In this document: positions 16,175 to 25,048 of the stretch, piece after piece
Numbering within the stretch: the first letter of the stretch is position 1
Layout of the letters: each line of letters starts with the position of its first letter
Source: Hymenobacter aerophilus DSM 13606
Lineage (GTDB): Bacteria; Bacteroidota; Bacteroidia; Cytophagales; Hymenobacteraceae
Reading direction: 5' to 3'
DNA length: 64,000 nt
NCBI RefSeq assembly: GCF_000382225.1
Contig: NZ_KB907819.1
Span: 17,654 to 81,653, forward strand
The notes under the pieces: generated by a model
Seen by the model: only the letters and a program-made list of their open reading frames with translations
What the model was told of the DNA's origin: nothing
The model's database searches: none
Made by a program: the position numbers and the translations under genes

Positions 16175-19030
16175 ATGGCCTCAACTTTTACCCACTCCCT
16201 GCTTGTGGCAGGGTGTTGCGCGCTTGCTACTGCCGCTGCAGCCCAGACAGCCGACCAGCCCGCTGCCGCCGATGCGCCCAGCCTGACTGCGGCCGATGAA
16301 GGCAACAGCGCTACAGCGGGCATCTCCGGTGTGGTTAGCTCCGACAAGCAGCTCAATCTGGCCAACGTCAGTATTACGGCCATCCATATCCCGACCGGCG
16401 TGCGGCGCACGGCCCGCACCGATGAGCAGGGCCGCTTCAGCATCAACACCATGCTCGTGGGCGGCCCCTACGCCGTGCAGATCAGCCAGGAAGGCTACCG
16501 CACCCAGCTGCTGACCAACGTGTTTCTGGAAGGCGGCAAAACCAGCCAGTTCAACAACGTGCTCAGCCCGGCTACCGTGGCCGTAGGTACCCGCCGCACC
16601 GACCGGACGCTGGCCGAATCCATTGCCCCGGTAGACGTGGTGGACATGCGCGAATTGCTGCCGCTGGTACCCCAGACCGACCTGAGCCAGCTGCTGCACC
16701 AGGTGGTGCCCTCGTTTAACTCGACCCGCCAGACCTCGGCCGACGGCGCCGACCACGTGGACCCCATCAGCCTGCGCGGCCTCGCCCCCGACCAGGCCCT
16801 GGTGCTGGTGAACGGCAAGCGCCGCCACACCACGGCCCTCATCAACCTGCTCGGCAGCCGCGGCGTGGGCAGCGTGGGCTACGATTTGAACGCGCTCAGC
16901 ACCAGCGGCATCGACCGGGTGGAAGTGCTGCGCGACGGTGCGGCGGCCCAGTACGGCTCCGATGCCATTGCGGGCGTAATCAACATCAACCTGAAGGACG
17001 ACAACCGCGGCGGCGGCGCGCTGCTGAGCACCGGCCTGACCAGCGCCGGCGACGGTCTGACGGGCCTGCTCAGCCTCAACCGCGGCCTGAAGCTGGGTGA
17101 AAAAGGCTTCCTCAACTTCACGGCCGACGCCGGCTACCGCGGCTCCTCGACCCGCGACTACCGCCGCGACATCAATTCGTGGCCGGTGTACTCCTACGAT
17201 GCCGAGGAGGAGCGCAAGGCCCTGGCGGCCAACGGCAAAACCTACGACGACTTCGAGCAGAAAAACGGCGACGCGCAGGTAACCAACGCCCGCGGCCTCT
17301 ACAACCTGGGCGTGCCGCTGTCGGAGCGGGTGCGGCTGTACTCGTTTGGCAGCTACAACTTCCGGCGGGGCAAGGCCGCCGCGCCCTGGGTGCTGCCCGC
17401 CTCGGCCGAGGCCGACATTGTGGACGAAATCTTCCCCAACGGCTACCAGCCCAGCATCAACACCCGCATCAACGACGGCTCGGCGGTGGCCGGGCTGGAA
17501 ATCGGGCTGGGAGCCTGGAAGCTCGACCTGAGCCACGTGCTGGGCGCCAACCAGATGCGCTACGATGTAAGCAAAACGCTCAACAGCACGCTGGGTGCCA
17601 ACTCGCCCACCGAATTTAAGGCGGGCGGTCTGCGCTTTATCCAGAACGTGACCAACGCCACCATGACGCGCCTGTTTCCGAAGGCGCTGGCGGGCACCAA
17701 CGTGGCCTTCGGCGGCGAGCTGCGCAACGACAACTACGCCATTCTGGCCGGCGAAAAGGGTTCGTACTTTGACTATGGCCAGGGCAAGGACGAGGCCTCG
17801 GCCGGCGCCCAGGGCTTTATCGGCTTCGACCCGAGTGCCGTCATCAGCGGCTCGCGCCGCAACGTGGGCGCCTTCGTCGACGTGGAGGCCGACGTGACCA
17901 AGAGCTGGACCGTAGAGGGCGCCCTGCGCTTCGAAAACTACAGTTCGTTTGGTTCGGCCTTCACCTACAAGGCGGCTTCGCGGCTCAAGCTGGGCAAGGC
18001 GCTGGCCGTGCGGGCCGGCTACAACACCGGTTTCCGGGCGCCGGCCCTGCAGCAGGTGCTCTACCGCCAGATTACGCTGCTGCCTACCAGCTCGGGCCCG
18101 AAGTACAGCGGCATTTTCAACAACCAGAGTCCCGTGGCCGAGGCGGCCGGCATTGGCCGGCTGCGGCCCGAGAAGTCGCGCAACGTCAGCGCCGGCCTCG
18201 TGTTCACGCCCGCGCCCGACCTGACCATCACGCTCGATGCCTACCAGATTGACATCGACAACCGCATCCTGCTCTCGGGCCTGTTTGGCGAAGACAGCAC
18301 CGGCACCCGGACGGCCTTCAACCAGGCCCTGCTGAACGCCAACGCCGACGAGGCGCAGTTCTTCACCAACGCCGCCGACACCCGCACCCGCGGCCTCGAT
18401 TTCGTGGCTACCTACCGCCGTCCGCTGGGCCGGGGCTCGTTCAATGTGGCGCTGGCGGCCAACATCAACCGCACCACCATCAAGCAGCTGCGCGTACCGG
18501 CCCAGTTCCGGAGCTTGCAGAACGACGACCAGCCCGGCAACGACTACATCGACCAGCGCCAACTCTCGCTGCTGAAAACCGGCAACCCGCGCGAAAAGCT
18601 GATTCTGAGCACTGGCTACGAGCTGGGCAAGTTCAGCGTGCTGATGCGCAACTTCTACTTCGGGAAGGTGGAAACCTACGATTACAACTTTGGCGCTCTG
18701 CCCGAAGGCAGCGTGTACATGAGCTTCCACGGCAAAACCAGCACCGACCTGACGGCCAGCTACCGGCCCGCCAAGGGCGTGCAGCTCACGGCCGGCGTCA
18801 GCAACCTGTTCAACATCTACCCCGATAATGTCAGCAAGGCCGCGCGCCAGGGCCACGCCCCCGATGGCTTTGCCTCGCTGGAGGAATACGGCCGCTACTA
18901 CCAGCAGACCTACGGCCGGCCGCTCGACCTGCCGTCTGACTACGACATCTTCCCCTACCAGTCGCAGCAGATGCCCCTCACCGGGCGCTACTTCTACCTG
19001 AAGGCCAGCTACACGCTGGGTGTTAAATAG
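16175..19030 (+). CDS. TonB-dependent outer-membrane receptor
   Basis: A 951-residue receptor. A signal peptide (about residues 1-24, ending ATAAAAQ) is followed by a carboxypeptidase-like regulatory domain (about 50-125, SGVVSSDKQLNLANVSITA) and a plug domain (about 145-280) containing VLVNGKRRH and the end-of-plug motif VEVLRDGAAAQYGSDAIAGVI. The remaining sequence is a 22-strand barrel ending in an aromatic-rich strand (YFYLKASYTLGVK). It imports a ligand across the outer membrane with energy from TonB-ExbBD, encoded elsewhere in this window. There is no SusD partner next to it, so it is not a standard glycan-utilisation pair. The substrate is unknown. The next gene starts 55 bp downstream. 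Confidence 0.93.
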   Translation: MASTFTHSLLVAGCCALATAAAAQTADQPAAADAPSLTAADEGNSATAGISGVVSSDKQLNLANVSITAIHIPTGVRRTARTDEQGRFSINTMLVGGPYAVQISQEGYRTQLLTNVFLEGGKTSQFNNVLSPATVAVGTRRTDRTLAESIAPVDVVDMRELLPLVPQTDLSQLLHQVVPSFNSTRQTSADGADHVDPISLRGLAPDQALVLVNGKRRHTTALINLLGSRGVGSVGYDLNALSTSGIDRVEVLRDGAAAQYGSDAIAGVININLKDDNRGGGALLSTGLTSAGDGLTGLLSLNRGLKLGEKGFLNFTADAGYRGSSTRDYRRDINSWPVYSYDAEEERKALAANGKTYDDFEQKNGDAQVTNARGLYNLGVPLSERVRLYSFGSYNFRRGKAAAPWVLPASAEADIVDEIFPNGYQPSINTRINDGSAVAGLEIGLGAWKLDLSHVLGANQMRYDVSKTLNSTLGANSPTEFKAGGLRFIQNVTNATMTRLFPKALAGTNVAFGGELRNDNYAILAGEKGSYFDYGQGKDEASAGAQGFIGFDPSAVISGSRRNVGAFVDVEADVTKSWTVEGALRFENYSSFGSAFTYKAASRLKLGKALAVRAGYNTGFRAPALQQVLYRQITLLPTSSGPKYSGIFNNQSPVAEAAGIGRLRPEKSRNVSAGLVFTPAPDLTITLDAYQIDIDNRILLSGLFGEDSTGTRTAFNQALLNANADEAQFFTNAADTRTRGLDFVATYRRPLGRGSFNVALAANINRTTIKQLRVPAQFRSLQNDDQPGNDYIDQRQLSLLKTGNPREKLILSTGYELGKFSVLMRNFYFGKVETYDYNFGALPEGSVYMSFHGKTSTDLTASYRPAKGVQLTAGVSNLFNIYPDNVSKAARQGHAPDGFASLEEYGRYYQQTYGRPLDLPSDYDIFPYQSQQMPLTGRYFYLKASYTLGVK

Positions 19031-19085
19031 CCTGCCGGCGAAACCGGGGCTTGTTTTTCTCCGCTCTTACCTCATCCTTTTTGCT

Positions 19086-20504
19086 ATGAGCGATACCCGC
19101 CATCTGCGGCCGGCCCGTCCCTTCGGGGGCGGGCGGGTGCTGCTACTGTTACTCACCTTGCTCACGCTGCTGGCCCCGGCGGCCCGGGCGGCCGGCTCCG
19201 GCCTCGACGGCTTCTGGAAGGGCCAGCTGAAAGTGCCCGGCGGCGAGCTGGAGGTAGTTTTCCGGCTCGTCAGCCTGACCAACGGGGCCTACTTTGCCAC
19301 CCTCGACGTGCCCAAGCAGCGCATCAGCCGCCTGCCCGTGGCCGTAACGGCCACCGGCGACTCGGTGCGCTTCGAGGCCGAAGACGTGGGCAGCCAGTTC
19401 AGCGGCCAGCTTACGGCCGACGGCAAGCAGGTAACCGGCACCTGGCAGCAGCCCGGCTACTCGGTGCCCATGACGCTGACGTACTCGGCCCCGCCCATCA
19501 GCGCCGCGCCCAAGGCCCGCCTCACGCCGCCCTACCGCGAAGAGGAAGTGCAGTACGTGAACCCGGCGGCCGAGCTGCGCTTTGGCGGCCTGCTGAGCGT
19601 GCCGCCCGGCCAGGGCCCGTTCCCGACGGTGGTGCTGGTGCCCGATCAGGGCGTGTACGACCGCGAAGGGGCCGTTGACAACTACCCGCTCCTGTTCATT
19701 CTGGGCGACTACCTGACCCGCCGCGGCATGGCCGTGCTGCGCTTCGATGCCCGCGGGGCCGGCGTAACCGGCGGGCAGCTGGCCACGGTTTCGGAAACCG
19801 TAACCGACGTGCAGGCCGCCCTGAGCTACCTGCGTACCCGCCCTGAAGTCGACCTGAGCCGCCTGGGCGTAATCGGGCACGGGCTGGGCGGCAACGCGGC
19901 GCTGCTGGCCGCTGCTCAGCCTATGCCGCCGTCGTTTGTGGTGGCCCTGGCCGCCCACGGCCAGTCGGGCGCCCGGCTGACGGTGGAGCAGCAGGTAAAC
20001 CTGCTGCGCTCGATGGGCGCCGACGATGCCCAGCTGGCGGCGCTGACCAAGCGCGAGCAGGCCATGGTCGATGTGATTCAGCAGACGCCCAACCCCGGCC
20101 AGGCGCGCGCCATCGTGGCCAACATGCTGCGCCAGAGCAACGCCGGCATGGACTCGCTGACGGCCCGGGCCAGCGCCAGCCAGCTTACCACCCGCCGCTA
20201 CCGCGACTACCTGGCCTTCAACCCGCTAACCGGCCTCGAAAACGTGAAGTGCCCGGTGCTGCTGCTGGCCGGCACCGCCGACCTGAGCGTGAACCCCGAC
20301 AGCAACCTGCCGCTGCTCACCAAAGCCCTCAAAGCCAACCGCACCGTAACCAGCCGCAAACTGCCCGAGGTAAACCACCTGCTGCAGGGCCCGGCCAGCA
20401 CCTGGACCGTGGTGAACGGGGCGCAGCGGCCCACGTTTTCGCCCGAGGCCCAGGAGATCATCCGCTCGTGGGTGATGGAGGGCAATATCAGCGGCAAGCC
20501 CTGA
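19086..20504 (+). CDS. Alpha/beta-hydrolase-fold protein lacking the nucleophile serine
   Basis: A 472-residue secreted protein starting at the ATG at 19086, which precedes a signal sequence (about residues 12-38, LLLLLTLLTLLAPAARAAG). An N-terminal beta-rich domain (about 40-140, FWKGQLKVPGGELEVVFRL) comes before an alpha/beta hydrolase domain (about 155-470). The nucleophile elbow, GxSxG in active members, reads G-H-G266-L-G, so the serine is replaced by glycine. The acid loop (AGTADLSVNP) and the histidine (PEVNHLLQ) are both present. It may be a binding protein or use other chemistry. It follows the TonB receptor by 55 bp, suggesting co-transcription and a linked role. Confidence 0.8.
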   Translation: MSDTRHLRPARPFGGGRVLLLLLTLLTLLAPAARAAGSGLDGFWKGQLKVPGGELEVVFRLVSLTNGAYFATLDVPKQRISRLPVAVTATGDSVRFEAEDVGSQFSGQLTADGKQVTGTWQQPGYSVPMTLTYSAPPISAAPKARLTPPYREEEVQYVNPAAELRFGGLLSVPPGQGPFPTVVLVPDQGVYDREGAVDNYPLLFILGDYLTRRGMAVLRFDARGAGVTGGQLATVSETVTDVQAALSYLRTRPEVDLSRLGVIGHGLGGNAALLAAAQPMPPSFVVALAAHGQSGARLTVEQQVNLLRSMGADDAQLAALTKREQAMVDVIQQTPNPGQARAIVANMLRQSNAGMDSLTARASASQLTTRRYRDYLAFNPLTGLENVKCPVLLLAGTADLSVNPDSNLPLLTKALKANRTVTSRKLPEVNHLLQGPASTWTVVNGAQRPTFSPEAQEIIRSWVMEGNISGKP

Positions 20505-20586
20505 TGAGGGCGGGCCGAACGCAACAGCCCGCCCGGCCGTAAAGCAAAAAAACCAAATTCCTTTCTCTCCCTTCTTTCTTTTCCCC

Positions 20587-21225
20587 ATGAAAAAGATTTT
20601 CCTCCCAGCCTTGGCCGCCGTTGCGCTGCTGGCCTCCTGCTCCGACCTTAAGAACCCATCTGAAAAAGACCAGGCCGCCGAAGCCACGGCCGATACGGCC
20701 GTTGTATTCCGCGACGGGCAGACGGCCGAGGGCCTCGCCAAAGAAGGCGCCGCTGCCGCCGGCAACGCCGTAGACGAGATGGGTGAAGCCTTCACGGTGA
20801 ACGACGCCGATCTGCGCGACGCCAAGCTGGAGGAAATCGACCTGCCCGAGGTGAAGGTGCGTGAAAACGACCGCCTGAACCTGTACGGCATCGAGGAGAA
20901 CATCCTTTTCGACACCGACAAGGCCGTTATCAAGCCCACCGCCACCCGTGCCCTGTCGCAGATCAGCTCCTCCATCGGCCGCCGCTACCAGGGCAAGCAG
21001 GTGCGCGTGCTGGGCTTCGCCGACTCGCGCGGCGACAAGGACTACAACCTGCAGCTGAGCAAGGAGCGCGCCGCCGCCGTAAAAGAGTGGCTGACTACCA
21101 ACGGCATGATGAAGGCCGCCAACGTGAGCCTGGAGCCCATGGGCGAAACCGCCCCCGTTGCCTCCAACGCCACCGCCGCCGGCCGCCAGCAAAACCGCCG
21201 CGTAGAAATTGCCGTGCTCAAATAG
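20587..21225 (+). CDS. OmpA-family lipoprotein
   Basis: A 212-residue protein with a lipoprotein signal (MKKIFLPALAAVALLASC; cysteine at 18) and a C-terminal OmpA peptidoglycan-binding domain at about residues 100-210. That domain is recognised by ILFDTDKAVIKPTA, the NLQLSKERAAAVKEWL helix and the final QQNRRVEIAVLK. It is likely anchored in the outer membrane and bound to diaminopimelate in peptidoglycan. The last codon and the TAG stop lie inside a 58-bp inverted repeat shared with the convergent gene. Confidence 0.9.
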   Translation: MKKIFLPALAAVALLASCSDLKNPSEKDQAAEATADTAVVFRDGQTAEGLAKEGAAAAGNAVDEMGEAFTVNDADLRDAKLEEIDLPEVKVRENDRLNLYGIEENILFDTDKAVIKPTATRALSQISSSIGRRYQGKQVRVLGFADSRGDKDYNLQLSKERAAAVKEWLTTNGMMKAANVSLEPMGETAPVASNATAAGRQQNRRVEIAVLK

Positions 21226-21425
21226 GACCACGGATTAGCCCGGATTTTTTCGGATTTCACGGATTTTGTAGACGGAAGGTCGAAGGTCTCAATCCTCCAA
21301 CGTCCTGCCTCCACTTAAACCTAATAGCAAAAGCCACCCCGATTGGGGTGGCTTTTGCTATTTTGAGCCGTCTACAAAATCCGTGAAATCCGAAAAAATC
21401 CGGGCTAATCCGTGGTCCTATTTGA
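21218..21425. repeat. 58-bp perfect inverted repeat containing both flanking stop codons (family D)
   Basis: Arms 21218-21275 and 21368-21425 are exact reverse complements over 58 nt. The left arm includes the ompA-like stop (21223-21225) and the right arm includes the stop of the convergent gene (21418-21420), so both proteins end with a lysine codon plus TAG donated by the same repeat. The arms are built from reiterated CGGATT/AATCCG units. An intrinsic terminator (21323-21362) is nested between them. Confidence 0.9.
21323..21366. terminator. Bidirectional intrinsic terminator
   Basis: A perfect 18-bp stem (21323-21340 with 21345-21362) with a 4-nt loop, an A-rich left shoulder and a T-rich right shoulder, between the convergent ompA-like and carboxypeptidase-like-domain genes. 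It lies inside the 58-bp inverted repeat. Confidence 0.85.
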
Positions 21426-22317
21426 TCTGGTCGACTTCGGCGCGGATCATGGCGTTGTAGCGCTTGCCGTCGTTGGCCAGCGTGATGAGGCTCCAGCCGC
21501 GACCCATGGTGTAGTTCCAGGTCAGGGCCTCCTTGTACTCGAAGGTGGGCTTCAGAATCTGGCCGTAGGGCGTGTAGTTGTCCATGAAGTTGACAGTGTA
21601 GAAGTTGTCGCCGCTCACAATCCACTCCATCGCCACGAAGAAGCCTTCCTTGGGCGCCTCAATATTATACTCGGTCAGGTCGATGGTGTACCACTCGCCG
21701 CCTTTCGGGGCCGATACCACGATGTTCTCGGTCAGCAGGTCGGTGTTGGGCGAGTTGTAGTTGCCGTCGGCCTTGTAAAGGCGTACCCGGAACGGCTCGC
21801 GGGGGAAACCGTTTTCGCCGATGTAGAACGATACGGTGCGCACGTTGCCGAGGGTTTTGCCCTTCTCGTTCTTCACGAAGAAAGCGTACTGGCTGCCCGG
21901 CATGCCCTGAATCATGCCCTCGCCGGGCGTGTTGGAGCGCGAGCCCAGGCCCAGGTTCTTGATTTTGGCGCTGCTGACCACGTTCACGTTTTCCAGCTTC
22001 ACGGCCAGCTTGTTCACCTCGATAATCATATCCTGCACCTTCTGGCCGGGCTTGATGAGCACCGACTTGCGGCGGTAGCCCAGTGCTACGACCACCAGCG
22101 AGTCCTGGGGGTTTTTCTGGGGCATGGCCATCTGAAAGAAGCCGTATTCGTTGGTCAGGGCGCCGGTTTGCTCCTCTTTCAGACCGATAGAGGCAAACGG
22201 AATCGGCTCCTTACTGGCGTCATCCACGATGCGGCCGGTAATTTTAGCCTCCTGGGAAAAACCAAGCAGGGGAAGCACCAAAAAGAGGCACAACAGGGCA
22301 AGTAAACGTTGGAGCAT
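21418..22317 (-). CDS. Carboxypeptidase-like regulatory-domain secreted protein
   Basis: A 299-residue protein started at the ATG at 22317, which opens a signal peptide (MLQRLLALLCLFLVLPLLGFSQ). Residues 25-110 are a carboxypeptidase-D-like regulatory domain (ITGRIVDDASKEPIPFASIGL, then TNEYGFFQM and VVVALGYRRKS). The remaining part, from about 120 on, is beta-rich (FYIGENGFPREPFRVRLYKADG, then FFVAMEWIVSG) and not recognised beyond resembling other Bacteroidota periplasmic or surface proteins. It has no barrel-sized region, so it is not a TonB receptor. In-frame starts at 22365 and 22383 are possible but would bury the signal peptide. Confidence 0.75.
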   Translation of the reverse strand: MLQRLLALLCLFLVLPLLGFSQEAKITGRIVDDASKEPIPFASIGLKEEQTGALTNEYGFFQMAMPQKNPQDSLVVVALGYRRKSVLIKPGQKVQDMIIEVNKLAVKLENVNVVSSAKIKNLGLGSRSNTPGEGMIQGMPGSQYAFFVKNEKGKTLGNVRTVSFYIGENGFPREPFRVRLYKADGNYNSPNTDLLTENIVVSAPKGGEWYTIDLTEYNIEAPKEGFFVAMEWIVSGDNFYTVNFMDNYTPYGQILKPTFEYKEALTWNYTMGRGWSLITLANDGKRYNAMIRAEVDQIK

Positions 22318-22473
22318 GGGTAAACAGAATAGGTTATATGCCAAAACTACAATGAAAATAGGCATCTCACGCAATACTTCCAAGAATATTTATACTAATG
22401 CAATTTCACTTGGGAATAATTATAGGTCAGCTACTTACCCGGGCACTTTCCCTGCCGGGGCCGGGCGGGCGTT

Positions 22474-22505
22474 TTTGGCCGAAACCTAAAAGGGTAGTAT
22501 CTTTG
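22474..22505 (+). promoter_or_regulatory. Bacteroidota promoter of feoAB
   Basis: TTTG at 22474-22477 and TATCTTTG at 22498-22505 with a 20-nt spacer fit the -33/-7 pattern of the primary sigma factor of Bacteroidota (TTTG, then TAnnTTTG). It is 29 nt before the feoA start. This is the best complete promoter in the window. Confidence 0.75.
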
Positions 22506-22534
22506 TTTGAAGAGAATCTAAATAGCTCCCTGCC

Positions 22535-22801
22535 GTGCCCAACCGTTCCGTCCTCGCCCCTGCCACTCCCGCGCGCCGCAGCGTGAAAGACCTCAAGCTG
22601 GGCGAATCGGCCACCATTTGCTGCCTCGAAGACCCCGAAATGGCCCTCAAGCTGCTCGAAATGGGCTGCATTCCCGGCACCCAGGTACGCCTCAACAGCC
22701 GCGCCCCGCTGGGCTGCCCCATTACGCTGGTAGTGGGCGAGCAGGGCGACTACACGTTGTCGCTCAGGGTAAGCGAGGCGGCAACTATTCTGCTGAAATA
22801 A
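22535..22801 (+). CDS. feoA: Ferrous iron transport protein A
   Basis: An 88-residue SH3-like FeoA protein: VKDLKLGESATICCLEDPEMALKLLEMGCIPGTQVRLNSRAPLG followed by the beta-rich C-terminus. FeoA is a small cytoplasmic partner that acts on the GTPase/permease FeoB. The start is the GTG at 22535; a shorter version from a later codon is possible because the first 15 residues are basic and not conserved. feoB begins 10 bp after the stop, so they form an operon behind the promoter at 22474-22505. Confidence 0.9.
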   Translation: MPNRSVLAPATPARRSVKDLKLGESATICCLEDPEMALKLLEMGCIPGTQVRLNSRAPLGCPITLVVGEQGDYTLSLRVSEAATILLK

Positions 22802-22811
22802 AGAAAGCTGA

Positions 22812-24998
22812 ATGACGAGCGGGGAAGATATTATCACGGACCCGGCCGGCGTGGCCGGCTCGACGGCGCGCCTGGAAGCGGCCGCCGTTCGGGCGGGCGG
22901 TTTGCTGGCCCGCATTGCGCTGGTGGGCAACCCCAACTCGGGCAAGTCTTCCCTGTTCAACCAGCTCACCGGCCTCAACCAGAAGGTGGGCAACTTCCCC
23001 GGCGTTACCGTCGACCGCAAAACCGGCATCAGCCAGCTCACGCCCCAGTTGCGGGCCGAAATCATCGACCTGCCGGGCACCTACTCGCTCTACCCCAAGA
23101 GCCTCGACGAGAAGGTGATTACCAGCCTGTTCTACGACCGCGCCAGCCCGCAGTACCCCGATTTTGTGGTGGTGACGGTGGACGCCAGCAACCTGCGCCG
23201 CAACCTGCTGCTGTTCACGCAGCTGGCCGATCTGGGCCTGCCCGCCATCCTGGCCCTGAACATGCTCGATACGGCCGGCCAGCACGGCGTTCAGATTGAC
23301 GTGGACGCGCTGCAAGCCGAGCTGGGCGTGCCCGTGGTGCCGCTGAACGCCCGCAAGGGCGTGGGCATTGCGGCCCTCAAAATTCTGATGAGCCAGACGC
23401 TCGGCGCGCCCACCATGCGCTTCTACGAGCCCGAGGAGGAGCTGCTGCCCATGGTGCGGCAGATTCGCTACTACTTCAACCTGCACAACGATTACCTGGC
23501 GCTGCACTACGCCCACCAGTACCGCCACCTGGCCTTTTTGAGCGCCGACGACCGCGCCTACATCGAGGAGCTGACGACGCAGTACGACTTTCAGCCCACC
23601 GCCCGCCAGGCCCAGGAAACGATTGACCGTTATACCCGCGTCAACGAGATTCTGCTGAATTGCGTGACCGTGACGCGCACCGAGCAGAACGAGCCCTACA
23701 GCAACCGCCTCGACAAGGTGCTCACGCATCGGGTGTGGGGCTATGCCATCTTCTTCGGCATTCTGTTCCTGATGTTCCAGGCCGTATTCGCCTGGGCCAG
23801 CTACCCCATGGAGCTGATTGACCAGGGCGTGGCCTGGATTAACAGCCTCATTCAAACTAATTTCGACGGTCCGCTGATCAGTTTGCTGACCGAGGGCGTG
23901 CTGGCGGGCTTGGGCGGCGTGCTGATTTTCATTCCGCAGATTGCCCTGCTCTTCGCCTTTATTGCGGTGCTGGAGGAAACCGGCTACATGGCCCGCGTCA
24001 CGTTCATGATGGACCGGATTATGCGGCGCTTCGGGCTGAACGGCAAGAGCATTGTGCCCCTGATTTCGGGTGTGGCCTGCGCCGTGCCGGCCATCATGAG
24101 CGCCCGCACCATCGAAAACCGCAAAGACCGGCTCATCACCATCTTCGTCACGCCGCTCATGTCGTGCTCGGCCCGCATTCCGGTCTACACCGTGCTCATC
24201 GGGCTGGTGGTGCCCGACGAAACCGTGCTGGGCATATTCAATCTGCGCGGCTTTGCATTAATGGGGCTGTATCTGCTGGGCTTTTTCGCGGCTATTTTCT
24301 CGGCCTGGGCCATGAAGCTGCTCATGCGCAGCAGTGAGCGGAGCTACTTTATTATGGAGTTTCCGGTGTACCGCTGGCCGCGCTGGAAAAACGTGGGCAT
24401 CACCATCGTGGAGAAGGTAAAAACCTTCGTTTTTCAGGCCGGTAAGGTGATTCTGGCCATTTCCATCATCCTGTGGGTGCTCGCCACTTATGGCCCGCCC
24501 GGCCGCCTGGAGCAGGTCGAAGCCCAGTCGCGCGCTACCGCCGCTGCCCAGCGCCTCACGCCCGCCGAAACCGAGGCCCACGTCGCCTCCGAACGGCTCG
24601 AAAACTCCTACGCCGGCGTCTTCGGCCACGTGCTGGAGCCGGTTATCCGCCCGCTGGGCTTCGACTGGAAAATCGGTATTTCGCTGATAACCTCCTTCGC
24701 TGCCCGCGAGGTATTTGTAGGCACGATGAGCACGATTTACAGCGTGGGCCAGGATGCCAACGAACTGACGGTGCAGCAGAAGCTGGCCGCCGAAAAGGAC
24801 ATCTACGGCCAGCCCTTCTTCACGCCGGCCCGCTCGTTTTCGCTGCTGGTATTCTACGTATTCGCCATGCAGTGCATGAGCACGCTGGCCGCCACCTACC
24901 GCGAAACCAAGGGCTGGAAATGGCCCATGCTCCAGCTCGTGTACATGACCGGCCTGGCCTACGTGGCCTCCTGGCTGGTGTACAGTTTGATGAGCTGA
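22812..24998 (+). CDS. feoB: Ferrous iron transporter FeoB
   Basis: A 728-residue inner-membrane Fe(II) transporter. The N-terminal G domain shows G1 GNPNSGKSS (about residues 39-47), the G2 region GNFPGVTVDRKTG, G3 DLPGTYSL and G4 NMLD. It is followed by two Gate domains with helices rich in conserved cysteine and proline (GVACAVPAIMSARTI, LMSCSARIPVYT). Length is normal, with no separate FeoC. Together with feoA it provides iron for the heme and iron-protein genes seen elsewhere in the window. Regulation by Fur is likely but no operator is evident. Confidence 0.95.
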   Translation: MTSGEDIITDPAGVAGSTARLEAAAVRAGGLLARIALVGNPNSGKSSLFNQLTGLNQKVGNFPGVTVDRKTGISQLTPQLRAEIIDLPGTYSLYPKSLDEKVITSLFYDRASPQYPDFVVVTVDASNLRRNLLLFTQLADLGLPAILALNMLDTAGQHGVQIDVDALQAELGVPVVPLNARKGVGIAALKILMSQTLGAPTMRFYEPEEELLPMVRQIRYYFNLHNDYLALHYAHQYRHLAFLSADDRAYIEELTTQYDFQPTARQAQETIDRYTRVNEILLNCVTVTRTEQNEPYSNRLDKVLTHRVWGYAIFFGILFLMFQAVFAWASYPMELIDQGVAWINSLIQTNFDGPLISLLTEGVLAGLGGVLIFIPQIALLFAFIAVLEETGYMARVTFMMDRIMRRFGLNGKSIVPLISGVACAVPAIMSARTIENRKDRLITIFVTPLMSCSARIPVYTVLIGLVVPDETVLGIFNLRGFALMGLYLLGFFAAIFSAWAMKLLMRSSERSYFIMEFPVYRWPRWKNVGITIVEKVKTFVFQAGKVILAISIILWVLATYGPPGRLEQVEAQSRATAAAQRLTPAETEAHVASERLENSYAGVFGHVLEPVIRPLGFDWKIGISLITSFAAREVFVGTMSTIYSVGQDANELTVQQKLAAEKDIYGQPFFTPARSFSLLVFYVFAMQCMSTLAATYRETKGWKWPMLQLVYMTGLAYVASWLVYSLMS

Positions 24999-25011
24999 GC
25001 TGGTTAGGGAA

Positions 25012-25044
25012 TTTGTCATTCAGAGCGAAGCGAAGAATGACAAA
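25012..25044. repeat. Short hairpin copy of the GCGAAGCGAAGAATG repeat (family B)
   Basis: Arms 25012-25021 and 25035-25044 (TTTGTCATTC/GAATGACAAA) enclose the sequence AGAGCGAAGCGAA, the core of the longer repeats at 26654-26773 and 33217-33340. It fills the 50-bp gap between the convergent feoB and methyltransferase genes and looks like a collapsed copy of the larger element. It may serve as a terminator. Confidence 0.7.
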
Positions 25045-25048
25045 CGCC

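Noticed and set aside
16181..18856. Open frame of 891 codons on the minus strand opposite the TonB receptor
   Set aside because: It is the antisense shadow of a long GC-rich gene: His/Val/Gly/Ala-rich, with no domain, signal or motif, and the plus-strand frame has full TonB receptor features.
16175..20504. A SusC/SusD-type glycan utilisation locus
   Set aside because: No SusD-like lipoprotein or glycoside hydrolase is nearby. The following gene is an alpha/beta-fold protein.
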